Shown here one piece after another: positions 7,927-16,404 of a DNA stretch of 43,436 bases (its first letter is position 1; each line of letters starts with the position of its first letter). The position numbers and the translations under genes were made by a program. The stretch is from Cloacimonetes bacterium UBA3900. GTDB taxonomy: Bacteria > Cloacimonadota > Cloacimonadia > Cloacimonadales > Cloacimonadaceae. The stretch is taken from NCBI GenBank assembly GCA_002391675.1, contig DGFM01000052.1, forward strand, positions 1 to 43,436, in the 5' to 3' direction. The notes beneath the pieces are model-generated. The model did no database searches. It was not told the DNA's origin and saw only the letters and a list, made by a program, of their open reading frames with translations.

Positions 7927-8073
7927 TATTTCACTTCGGCAAAGAAAGAGACAACATTTGACCGATTTCGTATCCTTGGCGTTATCAGTCAGTTACGAGA
8001 TTGGATTTTTCCGAATCTCTCCGTCGGAGCGAGGTCGTCAGGGTATATTATGAGAGGACGTTTTTCAAAACGG
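7927..8073 (+). repeat. About 145-bp interspersed element, copy A
   Basis: This element recurs inverted at 16188-16331 and 40330-40470, and in part at 29611-29655. Shared landmarks in order are AAAGA(A/G)GAGACAA, CAGTTACGAG, GAGCGAGGTCGTCAGGGTAT and ATTATGA(A/G)AGGA followed by a T-run. Function unknown; it carries no transposase gene. Confidence 0.75.
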
Positions 8074-8151
8074 CTGTCGAAAGTTGCAAATCAGTTGTCG
8101 GCGGATAATCAGCTTTCCGGCGGCTATTTGCCTTCGGGTGTGAAATATGTA

Positions 8152-8179
8152 TTGACATAAAGTGCTTGGTTTTAAAAAT
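8152..8179 (+). promoter_or_regulatory. Candidate promoter of the acyl-CoA dehydrogenase gene
   Basis: TTGACA at 8152-8157 with an A/T-rich -10 region (TAAAAAT at 8173-8179). It is 42 nt upstream of the start codon; AAGGAG lies at about 8209-8214. The -10 match is loose. Confidence 0.4.
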
Positions 8180-8221
8180 TAAACAACGACCCTATGAATA
8201 CGATATCAAGGAGTTTAAATA

Positions 8222-9367
8222 ATGGATTACTTTTTGACAGAAGACCAGATCGAGATGCGTGACCTGGCACGTCGCATCGCCATCGAGAAGATGCAGCCAG
8301 TGAGTGAAAAGTATGATGAAGAAGGGATTTTCCCTTGGGACATCGTGGAAGTGATGAAACAGAGCGATCTCTTTGCCATCCTGATTCCGGAAGAGTATGA
8401 TGGGATCAGCGGCAAGGTGATGGACTTGGCCGTGGTAACCGAAGAGCTTTGCGCCGTGGATGCCGGTATAGCCCTGGCATTTGGTGCTACGGGTTTGGGA
8501 ATGTATCCCATCCTGATCTCCGGTAGCGAAGAGCAGAAGCAGAAGTATCTGCCCATCATCGCATCCGGCGAGCAGCTCTGCGCTTTTGCGCTCACCGAAG
8601 CCAATGCCGGCAGTGACGCCGGTGGCATCGAGACCACCGCCCGCAAAGAAGGCGACCATTACGTGCTCAACGGCACCAAACAGTGGATCACCAACGGTGG
8701 TGAAGCCGGCATCTACACCGTGTTTGCCATGACGGATAAGACCAAGGGTGCGCGGGGAGCGAGCTGCTTCATCGTGGAGAAGGGAACGCCCGGCTTCAGC
8801 TTTGGTAAAAAGGAAAATAAGATGGGTATCCGCGCTTCCGCAACGCGTGAGCTGATCTTTGAAGATTGCGTGGTTCCCGCCGAGAACCTGGTTGGCAGAG
8901 AAGGCACCGGCTTTTTGACTGCCATGAAGGTTTTTGACAAGTCGCGTCCCATGGTGGGTGCGCAGGCTGTGGGTATCGCCCGCGGTGCTTTGGAAGTTGC
9001 TGTGAAGTATTCCAAAGAGCGTCATCAGTTTGGCAAGCCCATTTCCAGCTTCCAGGGCGTGCAATATATGTTGGCCGATATGGCTACGCAGGTGGAAGCA
9101 GCCCGTGCGCTGGTCTTTCAGACCGCCCGCATGGTGGATGCCGGAATCAGGAACTACTCCAAAGAAAGCGCCATGTGCAAATACTTTGCCTCCGACGTGG
9201 CCATGAAAGTAACTACCGACGCTGTGCAGGTGCTGGGTGGCTATGGCTACATGAAAGAATACCCGGTGGAAAAGATGATGCGTGATGCCAAGATCTTGCA
9301 GATCTACGAAGGAACAAACCAGATCCAACGCGGCATCGTGGCAGCACAGTTGCTCAAAGAATTCTAA
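8222..9367 (+). CDS. Acyl-CoA dehydrogenase (short-chain/butyryl type)
   Basis: FAD enzyme of 381 residues, the usual length, predicted to oxidise acyl-CoA to trans-2-enoyl-CoA (or run in reverse with ETF) in the cytoplasm. Both family signatures are visible: ALTEANAGSD near residues 123-132, and QVLGGYGYMKEYPVEKMMRD near 339-358. The catalytic base is Glu363 in QIYEGTNQIQR, the position used by short- and medium-chain enzymes. KQWITNGG and the RHQFGKPISSFQ segment fit FAD and substrate binding. AAGGAG precedes the ATG. No ETF or thiolase gene is adjacent, so chain length and pathway direction are inferred only from the family. Confidence 0.92.
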   Translation: MDYFLTEDQIEMRDLARRIAIEKMQPVSEKYDEEGIFPWDIVEVMKQSDLFAILIPEEYDGISGKVMDLAVVTEELCAVDAGIALAFGATGLGMYPILISGSEEQKQKYLPIIASGEQLCAFALTEANAGSDAGGIETTARKEGDHYVLNGTKQWITNGGEAGIYTVFAMTDKTKGARGASCFIVEKGTPGFSFGKKENKMGIRASATRELIFEDCVVPAENLVGREGTGFLTAMKVFDKSRPMVGAQAVGIARGALEVAVKYSKERHQFGKPISSFQGVQYMLADMATQVEAARALVFQTARMVDAGIRNYSKESAMCKYFASDVAMKVTTDAVQVLGGYGYMKEYPVEKMMRDAKILQIYEGTNQIQRGIVAAQLLKEF

Positions 9368-9385
9368 ATAAGACTAATCTCAAGC

Positions 9386-9414
9386 GAAAGCCGGCGCTCC
9401 CAATGCCGGCTTTC
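9386..9414 (+). terminator. Hairpin terminator after acyl-CoA dehydrogenase
   Basis: GAAAGCCGGC pairs perfectly with GCCGGCTTTC around a 9-nt loop. The T-rich tail is short, so efficiency may be modest. The next gene starts 17 nt later. Confidence 0.55.
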
Positions 9415-9430
9415 TTATGCTGGAGTGAAT

Positions 9431-9763
9431 ATGGATTGGATTCACCACTTTCCGCACGCGATTACGGTGGCAGACAGAGAAGGCATCATCCTGGCGATGA
9501 ACAAAGCTGCGCAGGAGACCTTTGCCGCTCAGGGCGGTGAAAAGCTCATCGGCACCAGCTTGTACCTCTATCACAAACCGCAGTCGATCGAGAAGATCAA
9601 ACATATGCTGGCCACGGGCGAAAATAACGTCTATACCATCAGCAAAGCGGGGCAGAAGAAGCTGATCATGCAGCAGCCTTACCTGGTTGGTGGCGAAGTG
9701 GCGGGCATCGTGGAGATTTCGCTGAAGATTCCCGCGGAGATGCCGCATTATGACCGTGGTTAA
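9431..9763 (+). CDS. Single-domain PAS protein
   Basis: A 110-residue protein consisting of little more than one PAS-like fold: a start like HAITVADREGIILAMNKAAQ, then GTSLYLYH, then a C-terminal strand VAGIVEISLKIP. It has no kinase, cyclase or DNA-binding domain. The ATG at 9431 is preferred because GGAG is 5 nt upstream; a GTG two codons earlier overlaps that site. The 3' end overlaps queH by 14 nt, so the two are almost certainly translated together. The ligand and the link to queuosine are unknown. Confidence 0.75.
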   Translation: MDWIHHFPHAITVADREGIILAMNKAAQETFAAQGGEKLIGTSLYLYHKPQSIEKIKHMLATGENNVYTISKAGQKKLIMQQPYLVGGEVAGIVEISLKIPAEMPHYDRG

Positions 9764-10304
9764 GAGCATCCTGCTGCACACCTGTTGCGCTCCCTGCCTG
9801 ATTGCGCCTTATTACAAGCTGAAGGGTGAGGGCTATGAGATCAGCTCTTTTTGGTATAATATCAATATCCATCCCTACACGGAGTACAGGCAGCGGCGCG
9901 AGACGCTGGAGGCTTTTGCGCTCCAGGAAGGATTTGAGCTGATCCTGCGGGATGAGTATGGCCTGCAGCAGTTTGTGAAAGCGGTGGCTGCCGACATCCC
10001 CGGACGCTGTAGCTACTGCTATGAGACCAGGCTGGAGGCAACGGCGAAGTTGGCGGCGGAACGCGGTTTTGACGCCTTTTCCACCACACTGCTCTATAGC
10101 AGGTATCAAAAGCATGAGCTGATCAGGCAGATCGCCGAAAAGTGTGGCGAGAAATACGGGGTTGCCTTTTACTATGAGGATTTCCGGCCTTTGTGGGATG
10201 AGGGGATCAGGCTTTCCAAGGAGGCGGGGATGTATCGGCAAAAGTATTGCGGCTGCATCTTCAGCGAAGAGGAACGCTATCTGAAGAAGAAGGACAAAAG
10301 ATGA
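9750..10304 (+). CDS. queH: Epoxyqueuosine reductase QueH
   Basis: Predicted QueH (former DUF208), which reduces epoxyqueuosine to queuosine in tRNA anticodons without cobalamin. The 184-residue protein opens with LLHTCCAPC, giving the CC motif at Cys12-Cys13 plus Cys16. Further cysteines are Cys87 and Cys90 in CSYCYETRL, and Cys167 and Cys169 in YRQKYCGCIFSE, as expected for a family with an Fe-S cluster and redox disulfide. STTLLYSRYQ is the family segment near 111-120. It overlaps the PAS gene upstream and shares an ATGA overlap with the next gene, so it sits in the middle of an operon. No other queuosine gene is in the window. Confidence 0.9.
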   Translation: MTVVKSILLHTCCAPCLIAPYYKLKGEGYEISSFWYNINIHPYTEYRQRRETLEAFALQEGFELILRDEYGLQQFVKAVAADIPGRCSYCYETRLEATAKLAAERGFDAFSTTLLYSRYQKHELIRQIAEKCGEKYGVAFYYEDFRPLWDEGIRLSKEAGMYRQKYCGCIFSEEERYLKKKDKR

Positions 10305-11233
10305 AGAAACATGAAGAGATGGACTTGGGGCAAGCCCGGCTCTACAGCGTGGCAGAGCGGCCCAGCAAGGTGGATCAAGACCTGATGGCGGGCTTGGGAG
10401 ATGGGAGTGTGAAGGGCTATTTTGAGTCGCTGCCCAAGCTGCTCAAAGCGCAGGATTTGAATGAGCTGATCTCGCACATCCAAGCTGCGGTGCGGGCTAA
10501 GAAAGCTCTGATTGTGGGACTGGGTGGACACGTGATCAAATGTGGCCTGGCGCCGCTGCTGATCGAGCTGGTCAGGAAGGGATACATCAGCTGTCTGGCG
10601 GCTAACGGCTCGGTGGTCATCCACGAGTATGAGTTGGCGATGTTTGGCAAGACTTCAGAGGATGTGGCGGTGCAGCTCTCTGATGGCAGCTTTGGCATGG
10701 CTTTGGAGACCAACCGCGATCTGAATCAGGTGATCAAACAGGCCGCTGAGGAGGGGATAGGTTTGGGACAGGCGGTGGGCAGGTTCCTGAGCGAGAATGC
10801 GCCTTATGCCTCAAATTCTCTGTTAGCTGCTGCCTATGAACACGAGGTGCCCTTCACGGTGCACGTGGCGGTGGGCACAGACATCATCCATCAATCCGGA
10901 TATGCAGACGGAGCAGCGATCGGAGACTGTTCACATCGGGACTTCCGCATCTTCTGCCATCAGGTGAGTTTGCTGGATGGTGGCGGCGTGTATCTGAATC
11001 TGGGCTCGGCGGTGGTGCTGCCGGAAGTATTTCTCAAAGCGCTCACCGTGAGCAGGAATATCAAGGGCAAGGTGCAGGATTTTTATACGGCGGTCTTCGA
11101 TATGAACTTCCACTATCGGGCCAATGAAAACGTGGTGAAGCGGCCGGTCTTGAACGGAGGGAAGGGCTATTACTTCATCGGGCATCATGAGATCATGATC
11201 CCGCTGCTGGTTCAGGGCATAGAGTGTAGGTAA
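10301..11233 (+). CDS. Conserved protein, deoxyhypusine synthase-like, function unknown
   Basis: A 310-residue cytoplasmic protein. The start is set by the ATGA overlap with queH. A Rossmann-like segment, KKALIVGLGGHVIKCGLAPLL, is followed by LAANGSVVIHEYELA and GKTSEDV, then VHVAVGTDIIH and LNLGSAVVLPEVF. This pattern resembles deoxyhypusine synthase-fold proteins found in bacteria that lack eIF5A, but I cannot point to the catalytic lysine with confidence. The gene is the last of the PAS-queH operon; a hairpin follows at 11240. Role unknown. Confidence 0.6.
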   Translation: MKKHEEMDLGQARLYSVAERPSKVDQDLMAGLGDGSVKGYFESLPKLLKAQDLNELISHIQAAVRAKKALIVGLGGHVIKCGLAPLLIELVRKGYISCLAANGSVVIHEYELAMFGKTSEDVAVQLSDGSFGMALETNRDLNQVIKQAAEEGIGLGQAVGRFLSENAPYASNSLLAAAYEHEVPFTVHVAVGTDIIHQSGYADGAAIGDCSHRDFRIFCHQVSLLDGGGVYLNLGSAVVLPEVFLKALTVSRNIKGKVQDFYTAVFDMNFHYRANENVVKRPVLNGGKGYYFIGHHEIMIPLLVQGIECR

Positions 11234-11239
11234 AAGAAT

Positions 11240-11264
11240 GGGAGGCCGTTGGTTCCAGCCTCCC
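11240..11264 (-). terminator. Terminator between convergent genes
   Basis: GGGAGGC/GCCTCCC with an 11-nt loop. Read on the - strand it is followed by ATTCTTTT, so it best serves the export operon ending at 11291; it could also slow transcription from the + side. Confidence 0.5.
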
Positions 11265-11290
11265 TGTATAGTGAGTTTAAATAGGGCCGA

Positions 11291-12508
11291 TTATTCGTAT
11301 CTGAGGGCGTCGATGAGGTTGAGGTTGGCTGCCTTTTTGGCGGGATACCAACCGAAGAAGATGCCGATGGCGCAGGAGAAGGTCACCGAAATCAGGATAC
11401 TGAAGGGCGTGATAGCAACGTTCCAGTGCATGGTTTTGCCCACCACGGAGGTGGCGGCCCAGCCCAGAAAGATGCCGATCAATCCGCCTAAGATGCTGAT
11501 GGTGACTGCTTCGATGACAAATTGGAGGAGCACGTCCCGCTTGTGAGCGCCCACGGCCATGCGGATGCCGATCTCTTTGATGCGTTCGGTGACGGAGACC
11601 AGCATGATGTTCATGATGCCGATGCCTCCCACCAAGAGCGAGATGCCGGCGATGCTGGCCAGGAGGATGGTCATGGTGTTTGAGACGCTGCTGGCTGTGT
11701 CTGCGATGTCGGTCTGGGTGTTTACGATAAATGATTCGTTGGTAGTGCCGCGGTGGCGATTTTGCAGTAGTTCCATGATGTCCTGCTGCACCATCTGGAT
11801 ACGTTCCTTGGATTCTGCGGAGACGATCATGGTCATGAATCTCCAGCGGTGGCCTACCAGGCGCGTGAGCACGGTGGTGTAAGGAGCGCAGATGATGTCG
11901 TCCTGATCCATGCCCATCACGTTTTCGCCTTTGGCCTTGAGCACGCCTTTCACGAGGAAGGGGATGTTGCGGATGCGCATGATCTTGCCCACGGGGTCGA
12001 CGTCGCCAAAGAGGTTGTCGGCGATGGTCTTGCCGATCACGCAGACCTTGCTGCTGTTTTCCACATCGGAGGGGTAGAAGAGCTCGCCCTGCTCGGCGGT
12101 CATGTTGCGGATGCTGAAGTAGTCGACGTCAACGCCCATGATGCCGCCACGCCAGTTTTGGTTTTCATATTTGAGGCGGCCCCAGGTGTTGAAAATGGGC
12201 GAGGCATAGAGCACTCCGTCGATGCTTTCCTTGACGGCTGCTACGTCGTCTTCATCCATGATGTTGCCGCCGCCTTGGGCCTGGCGCACGTTGCTCTGCT
12301 GGCTCATGAAGTTTGAGGAGACCATGATCACGTTTGTGCCCATGCTGTTGATCTGGTCTTCCACGATCTTCTTGGCGCCTTCGCCGATGGCCAACATGGT
12401 GATCACTGCTGCCACGCCGATGATCACGCCCAACATGGTGAGGAAGGTGCGGGTCTTGTTGCGGGCCAGGGATTTGAGTGCTATTTTGATGATTCCAATG
12501 ATAGACAT
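11291..12508 (-). CDS. MacB-type ABC transporter permease
   Basis: Inner-membrane permease of 405 residues. One N-terminal membrane helix (about 20-42) is followed by a periplasmic MacB-PCD domain of roughly 230 residues. Three C-terminal helices (about 282-305, 333-355, 365-385) carry the FtsX-family segment SVTERIKEIGIRMAVGA. In MacAB-type machines this protein transmits ATPase motion to the adaptor and outer-membrane channel and exports peptides, lipoproteins or antibiotics. Unlike E. coli MacB the ATPase is a separate gene, 10 nt upstream. It is last in the four-gene operon. The substrate is unknown. Confidence 0.88.
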   Translation of the reverse strand: MSIIGIIKIALKSLARNKTRTFLTMLGVIIGVAAVITMLAIGEGAKKIVEDQINSMGTNVIMVSSNFMSQQSNVRQAQGGGNIMDEDDVAAVKESIDGVLYASPIFNTWGRLKYENQNWRGGIMGVDVDYFSIRNMTAEQGELFYPSDVENSSKVCVIGKTIADNLFGDVDPVGKIMRIRNIPFLVKGVLKAKGENVMGMDQDDIICAPYTTVLTRLVGHRWRFMTMIVSAESKERIQMVQQDIMELLQNRHRGTTNESFIVNTQTDIADTASSVSNTMTILLASIAGISLLVGGIGIMNIMLVSVTERIKEIGIRMAVGAHKRDVLLQFVIEAVTISILGGLIGIFLGWAATSVVGKTMHWNVAITPFSILISVTFSCAIGIFFGWYPAKKAANLNLIDALRYE

Positions 12509-12518
12509 GAGGCGCTCC

Positions 12519-13271
12519 TTATTGATCCAAATCCAGCTCGGGCATATTCTTCAGGTCTTCGGCTGCATTGCGTGGCTGAGGGTTTGGCTTGTCGGAGATG
12601 ATCATGCCGTCCCGGAAGGTGATGATGCGGTTGGCATAGCGGCTGATATCGTGCTCGTGCGTCACCAAGATCACGGTCATGCCTTGGGCGTGCAGCTTCT
12701 GAAAGAGTACCATCACTTCCACGCTGGTGCGGGTATCCAGGTTGCCGGTGGGTTCGTCTGCCAGCAGGAAGACGGGGTTATTCACAATGGCCCTGGCGAT
12801 GGCGACGCGTTGCTGCTGGCCGCCGGAGAGCTGATTGGGGAAGTGGCGCGCTCTATCCTTGATGCCCACTACATCCAGGGCTTCCATGGCTTGATTGATC
12901 CTTTCCTTATGGCCGATGTTGCGGGTGTAAAGCAGGGGCAGTTCCACGTTTTCCAGTGCCGTGGTGCGGGGAAGGAGATAAAAGGACTGAAATACGTAGC
13001 CGATCTTCTCGTTGCGCACCTTGGTGAGCTGTTCGGAGCTCATCTCATGCACGGCGATGCCATCCAGTTCATAGCTGCCGGCGGTGGGCCTGTCCAAACA
13101 ACCAAGCAAGTTCATGTAGGTGGTTTTGCCACTGCCGCTGGCACCCATGATGGCGATGAATTCGCCCCGGGCAATGTCGAGGTCAATGCCCCTGAGGGCG
13201 TGCACCTCAAACTCTCCCATCTGATAGACTTTGGTGAGGCCCCGGGTGCTGATTAAAGTGGTGGAGCTCAT
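12519..13271 (-). CDS. ABC transporter ATPase (MacB/LolD class)
   Basis: A 250-residue ATPase energising the adjacent permease. Walker A is GASGSGKT at 43-50, the ABC signature LSGGQ at 148-152, Walker B VFLLADEP at 167-174 with catalytic Glu173, and the switch histidine is in VTHEHD near 205. The motif set and length fit the MacB/LolD/FtsE class. It is 7 nt downstream of the adaptor gene and 10 nt upstream of the permease gene, consistent with one complex. Confidence 0.92.
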   Translation of the reverse strand: MSSTTLISTRGLTKVYQMGEFEVHALRGIDLDIARGEFIAIMGASGSGKTTYMNLLGCLDRPTAGSYELDGIAVHEMSSEQLTKVRNEKIGYVFQSFYLLPRTTALENVELPLLYTRNIGHKERINQAMEALDVVGIKDRARHFPNQLSGGQQQRVAIARAIVNNPVFLLADEPTGNLDTRTSVEVMVLFQKLHAQGMTVILVTHEHDISRYANRIITFRDGMIISDKPNPQPRNAAEDLKNMPELDLDQ

Positions 13272-13278
13272 CTTGCGC

Positions 13279-14688
13279 CTAAAACCTTCTCATGCCGGGG
13301 CCGCCGCTCATGGGATTGGCCGCTGCGGCTTGCTTGGCGTCTTTGAAGTTGACTCCGGTGATGAGCTGATCCTTTTCATCGATACCGCCAAGAACCTCCA
13401 TGAAAGCGCCGTCTGAGATGCCGGTGCGCACCATCTTGGCGGTTGGTTCGCCATCACGCAGCACCCAAACCATGGACATACCGCCGCGTCTCATACCTCC
13501 CATAGCGGGATTGGGCATACCTGCAGGAGGAGAACCTGCTGTTCCTGCTCCGGCTGCCATACCGCGTCTGGAACCCGGAACTCTGCCTTGAGGAGCTTTG
13601 CCATCTGGTGCCTTCCCTTCAGGAGCCTTGCCTTGAGGTGCCTTCCCTTCAGGAGCTTTAGCTACCGGGGCAGGGGCCTGAGATTCCATTTCCTTTTTGA
13701 GCTCTTCCATGGCTTTCTCGCGGGCGGTCATGAGCAGGTCATCCGACCATTTGAAGCCAAAGAGCGTCCAGATTTCCTTGCTGGGGCGAAACCGGGTGGC
13801 TGCTTCAGGGATGCGCTGCACGTTATCTTTGGCCTGGATGATGATGGTGACGTTGGTGGTCATGCCGGGAAGCAGGAGATGGCCGGGGTTGTCGGCGTCG
13901 ATGATCACGCTGTAGCTGACCACGTTTTGCTCGGTGGTGGGGTTGAGGCGGATCTGCTTGACTTCACCGGCAAAGGGGATGGCGGGATAGGCGTCCACGC
14001 TGAATTCCACGGGGAGGCCGATCTTGACGCGGCCGATGTCTGCCTCGTCTATATTAGCCGTGATCTGCATCTTGTCCAGGTTGTTGGCGATGGTAAAGAG
14101 GGTAGGCGAGCTGAGGCTGGCGGCCACGGTCTGCCCCTCATCCACGCTGCGTGCCACGATCACACCGTCTATGGGCGAGGTGATGTAGGCGTTGTCCAGA
14201 TTCTTCTGGGCGCGCTGTCGGTTCAGACGGGCGGTAGTGAGGCTGTGCGTGGCTTGTTGATAGCGGAATTCAGCTTTTTGGAGCTCGTATTCCGCGGCCA
14301 TATTCTTGCTTACCAGCTCACGGAGGTTGTCCATATCCAGCTTTGCTTCTTCGGCGGAAGTCTGCGCTTTAGCCAGGTCTGCTTTGCTGGCTTCCAGGCT
14401 GGTGCGCAGGATTTCGGTATCCAGTTTGGCCAAGAGATCGCCCTTCTTCACCTTGTCATTGAAGTCTTTATAAAGCTTGTCGATCTTGCCGGAGACCTCG
14501 GTGCCCACTTCCACCAATACGTAGGGGTTGAGCGAGCCGCTGGCGGTGACTACCTCGCGGATGGGGCCGCGGCTGAGGGAGTCGGTGCGCCAATCCGGAC
14601 GGTTCTTGTTCTTGCGAAGTGTATTGAAGCCCACGATCAGGGCTATCACTACCACTGCGATGATGATGTATTTGGTGTATTTCTTCAT
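13279..14688 (-). CDS. MacA/HlyD-family periplasmic adaptor
   Basis: Membrane-fusion protein of 469 residues that bridges inner-membrane transporter and outer-membrane channel. The start at 14688 gives MKKYTKYIIIAVVVIALIVG, a clear N-terminal anchor; the ribosome site overlaps the stop codon of the upstream gene. A lipoyl-like half (VEVGTEVSGKIDKLYKDF), a coiled-coil hairpin (about 95-165) and a second lipoyl half (AYITSPIDGVIVARSVDEGQ) lead into the beta-barrel. The odd part is a low-complexity insert with five KAP(E/Q/D)G pentapeptides followed by a Gly/Met/Pro-rich tract before the final domain, encoded by 15-nt tandem repeats near 13595-13670. Confidence 0.88.
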   Translation of the reverse strand: MKKYTKYIIIAVVVIALIVGFNTLRKNKNRPDWRTDSLSRGPIREVVTASGSLNPYVLVEVGTEVSGKIDKLYKDFNDKVKKGDLLAKLDTEILRTSLEASKADLAKAQTSAEEAKLDMDNLRELVSKNMAAEYELQKAEFRYQQATHSLTTARLNRQRAQKNLDNAYITSPIDGVIVARSVDEGQTVAASLSSPTLFTIANNLDKMQITANIDEADIGRVKIGLPVEFSVDAYPAIPFAGEVKQIRLNPTTEQNVVSYSVIIDADNPGHLLLPGMTTNVTIIIQAKDNVQRIPEAATRFRPSKEIWTLFGFKWSDDLLMTAREKAMEELKKEMESQAPAPVAKAPEGKAPQGKAPEGKAPDGKAPQGRVPGSRRGMAAGAGTAGSPPAGMPNPAMGGMRRGGMSMVWVLRDGEPTAKMVRTGISDGAFMEVLGGIDEKDQLITGVNFKDAKQAAAANPMSGGPGMRRF

Positions 14689-14704
14689 AAGTCGAAGCGT
14701 TCTC

Positions 14705-15949
14705 CTACCATTTTCCCAGTATTTTGTGCGAGAGCAAGAAGTTGATTGCCTGTTGCAAAGTGATGATCTGATAGCGGTTTGCATTGTAGGAGATGTCTGC
14801 GTCTATGTAGTCGGTGCGTGTCTTATCCAGCTCCAAAAGGTCGATCAATCCCAGACGGTAACGCTCTTCTGCGATGCGGATTTGTGCGGCGGATTGCTGC
14901 TTTTTCTCTTCCAGCAGCTTGTCCATACGCAAGAGATATTGCAGCTGTTGGCTCTGAGAGGCGTATTGACGGTTCAGATCATCGAGTTTATCCGCCAGAT
15001 TCAGCTCAGCCATGCGGTAAGCGATGTTGCTGCGCGTGGCGCTGTTGCCTTGTTTAAAGTGGTTCCAGAGCGAGTAGCTGAGGTTCAGATACACATTGTG
15101 CGTGGTGCTGTAGCGGTCAAACTCAAAGTTATCGCCGCTGATATTGCGACTGAAGCCATATCCCAGGGTGAGTCTGGGGAAGTAGTCCAGCGTGCTCTGC
15201 GTCTTGCTCAGCTTGGCTGATGCGATCTCCGCTCTGAGCATCTGCACTTCGCTGGTGGTTTCGGGCTCCAGCGCGGGAATCTCGTAGTCTTCATCCGGCT
15301 GCAAGTCTGCCAGTTCATAGCCTTCGTCTTCCATCTGCACCAGGGCAAAGAGCGCCTGCCTGTCTTCACGGATGGTGTTTTCCAGCTGGATGATACTGAT
15401 CTGGGAGTTCATCACGGCGATCTCGCTCTGCTTCACGTCAAAATCCGTGTTTTTGCCCAGTTGCTTCAGCACCTTGGCCTGTTCCCAGACGCGGGTCTGA
15501 ATAGCCAGGTTTTCCTGCAGCGAAAGCAGCTGTTTCTGCTGTCTCAACACCTTGATATAGGCGTTGAAGACCTCATAAGCATAGGCGGAGACGGAGGTTT
15601 GATAGCTCACATCTGCCTTTTGCTTATTGATCTTGGCCTGGCGGTAGTTGAACCAGGCGGGATCATTCAGACTGATCGTTTTGCTCACGCTGAAGTTGAA
15701 GGCACTGGTCAGATCAGCGCCGGGGCCTTGGTTGTGTAGATCCTGATTGAGCCTGAGGCCCAGGTCAGCATCCGGTAAAAGGTTCCAAGTGGCGCTGCTG
15801 AGATTGGATGCAGAGCTTTCGTAGCTGAGCTTGCTCTGTTGAGCCGACCAGCTGTTATCCAATCCATGCTGGATCATTTCATCCAGGCTATACTCTTGTG
15901 CCACAAGCATCAAGGGCAGCACCATCAGGAGGATAAGAAGTCTTTTCAT
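14705..15949 (-). CDS. TolC-family outer-membrane efflux channel
   Basis: A 414-residue outer-membrane efflux protein with a signal peptide (about 1-17, ending MLVAQ). The remainder is mostly long amphipathic helices in two repeated halves, for example QAKVLKQLGKNTDFDVKQSE and QIRIAEERYRLGLIDLLELD, the hallmark of TolC alpha-barrel hairpins. It is the first gene of the operon; the adaptor starts 16 nt downstream. Its order with adaptor, ATPase and permease argues for a complete tripartite pump. Confidence 0.9.
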   Translation of the reverse strand: MKRLLILLMVLPLMLVAQEYSLDEMIQHGLDNSWSAQQSKLSYESSASNLSSATWNLLPDADLGLRLNQDLHNQGPGADLTSAFNFSVSKTISLNDPAWFNYRQAKINKQKADVSYQTSVSAYAYEVFNAYIKVLRQQKQLLSLQENLAIQTRVWEQAKVLKQLGKNTDFDVKQSEIAVMNSQISIIQLENTIREDRQALFALVQMEDEGYELADLQPDEDYEIPALEPETTSEVQMLRAEIASAKLSKTQSTLDYFPRLTLGYGFSRNISGDNFEFDRYSTTHNVYLNLSYSLWNHFKQGNSATRSNIAYRMAELNLADKLDDLNRQYASQSQQLQYLLRMDKLLEEKKQQSAAQIRIAEERYRLGLIDLLELDKTRTDYIDADISYNANRYQIITLQQAINFLLSHKILGKW

Positions 15950-16007
15950 TAGTCCCTCTTTAGGTACTTTTGGATTTATTAGGCCGTGCCAAAAAACACG
16001 TCCTGTA

Positions 16008-16020
16008 TAGTATCATACTA
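16008..16020. promoter_or_regulatory. Palindrome upstream of the export operon
   Basis: TAGTATCATACTA is a perfect 13-bp inverted repeat around a central C, about 59 nt upstream of the tolC-like start. Its size and position suit a repressor or activator operator, but no regulator gene is adjacent. Confidence 0.3.
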
Positions 16021-16187
16021 AGCATTCTCCATAACCCCGCAAGAAAAATGTCGACTGGCATCATTTTCTTTACCAAGATGAGCAAAACATGGAGAAACCA
16101 CCTGCATTTGAAACACTTGTATTAACGGCATCCAAGACCAGACAGCCACTGAGGGCAACCTTGAAAAGCACCCCAACCACAAAACTC

Positions 16188-16331
16188 GCTTTTCAAAAAC
16201 AAGCCTTCACAATATACCCTGACGACCTCGCTCAGACGAAGATAAAACGAAGAATCCCGCCTCGTAACTGATTGATAATGTGGTTGATACGAAAAGCTGC
16301 AAATATTGTCTCCTTCTTTGCGGAAGTGTAA
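16188..16331 (-). repeat. About 145-bp interspersed element, copy B
   Basis: Inverted copy of the element at 7927-8073. On the + strand it reads AATATACCCTGACGACCTCG, then CAGACGAAG, CTCGTAACTG, CAAATATTGTCTCCTTCTTT. It sits at the left border of the low-GC island. Confidence 0.75.
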
Positions 16332-16404
16332 TGCTTGAAGAACCGCAATGAGCATACATCCTACCATATCTGATATTGCAAATCCGCAGTGCAACACAGG
16401 TTAA

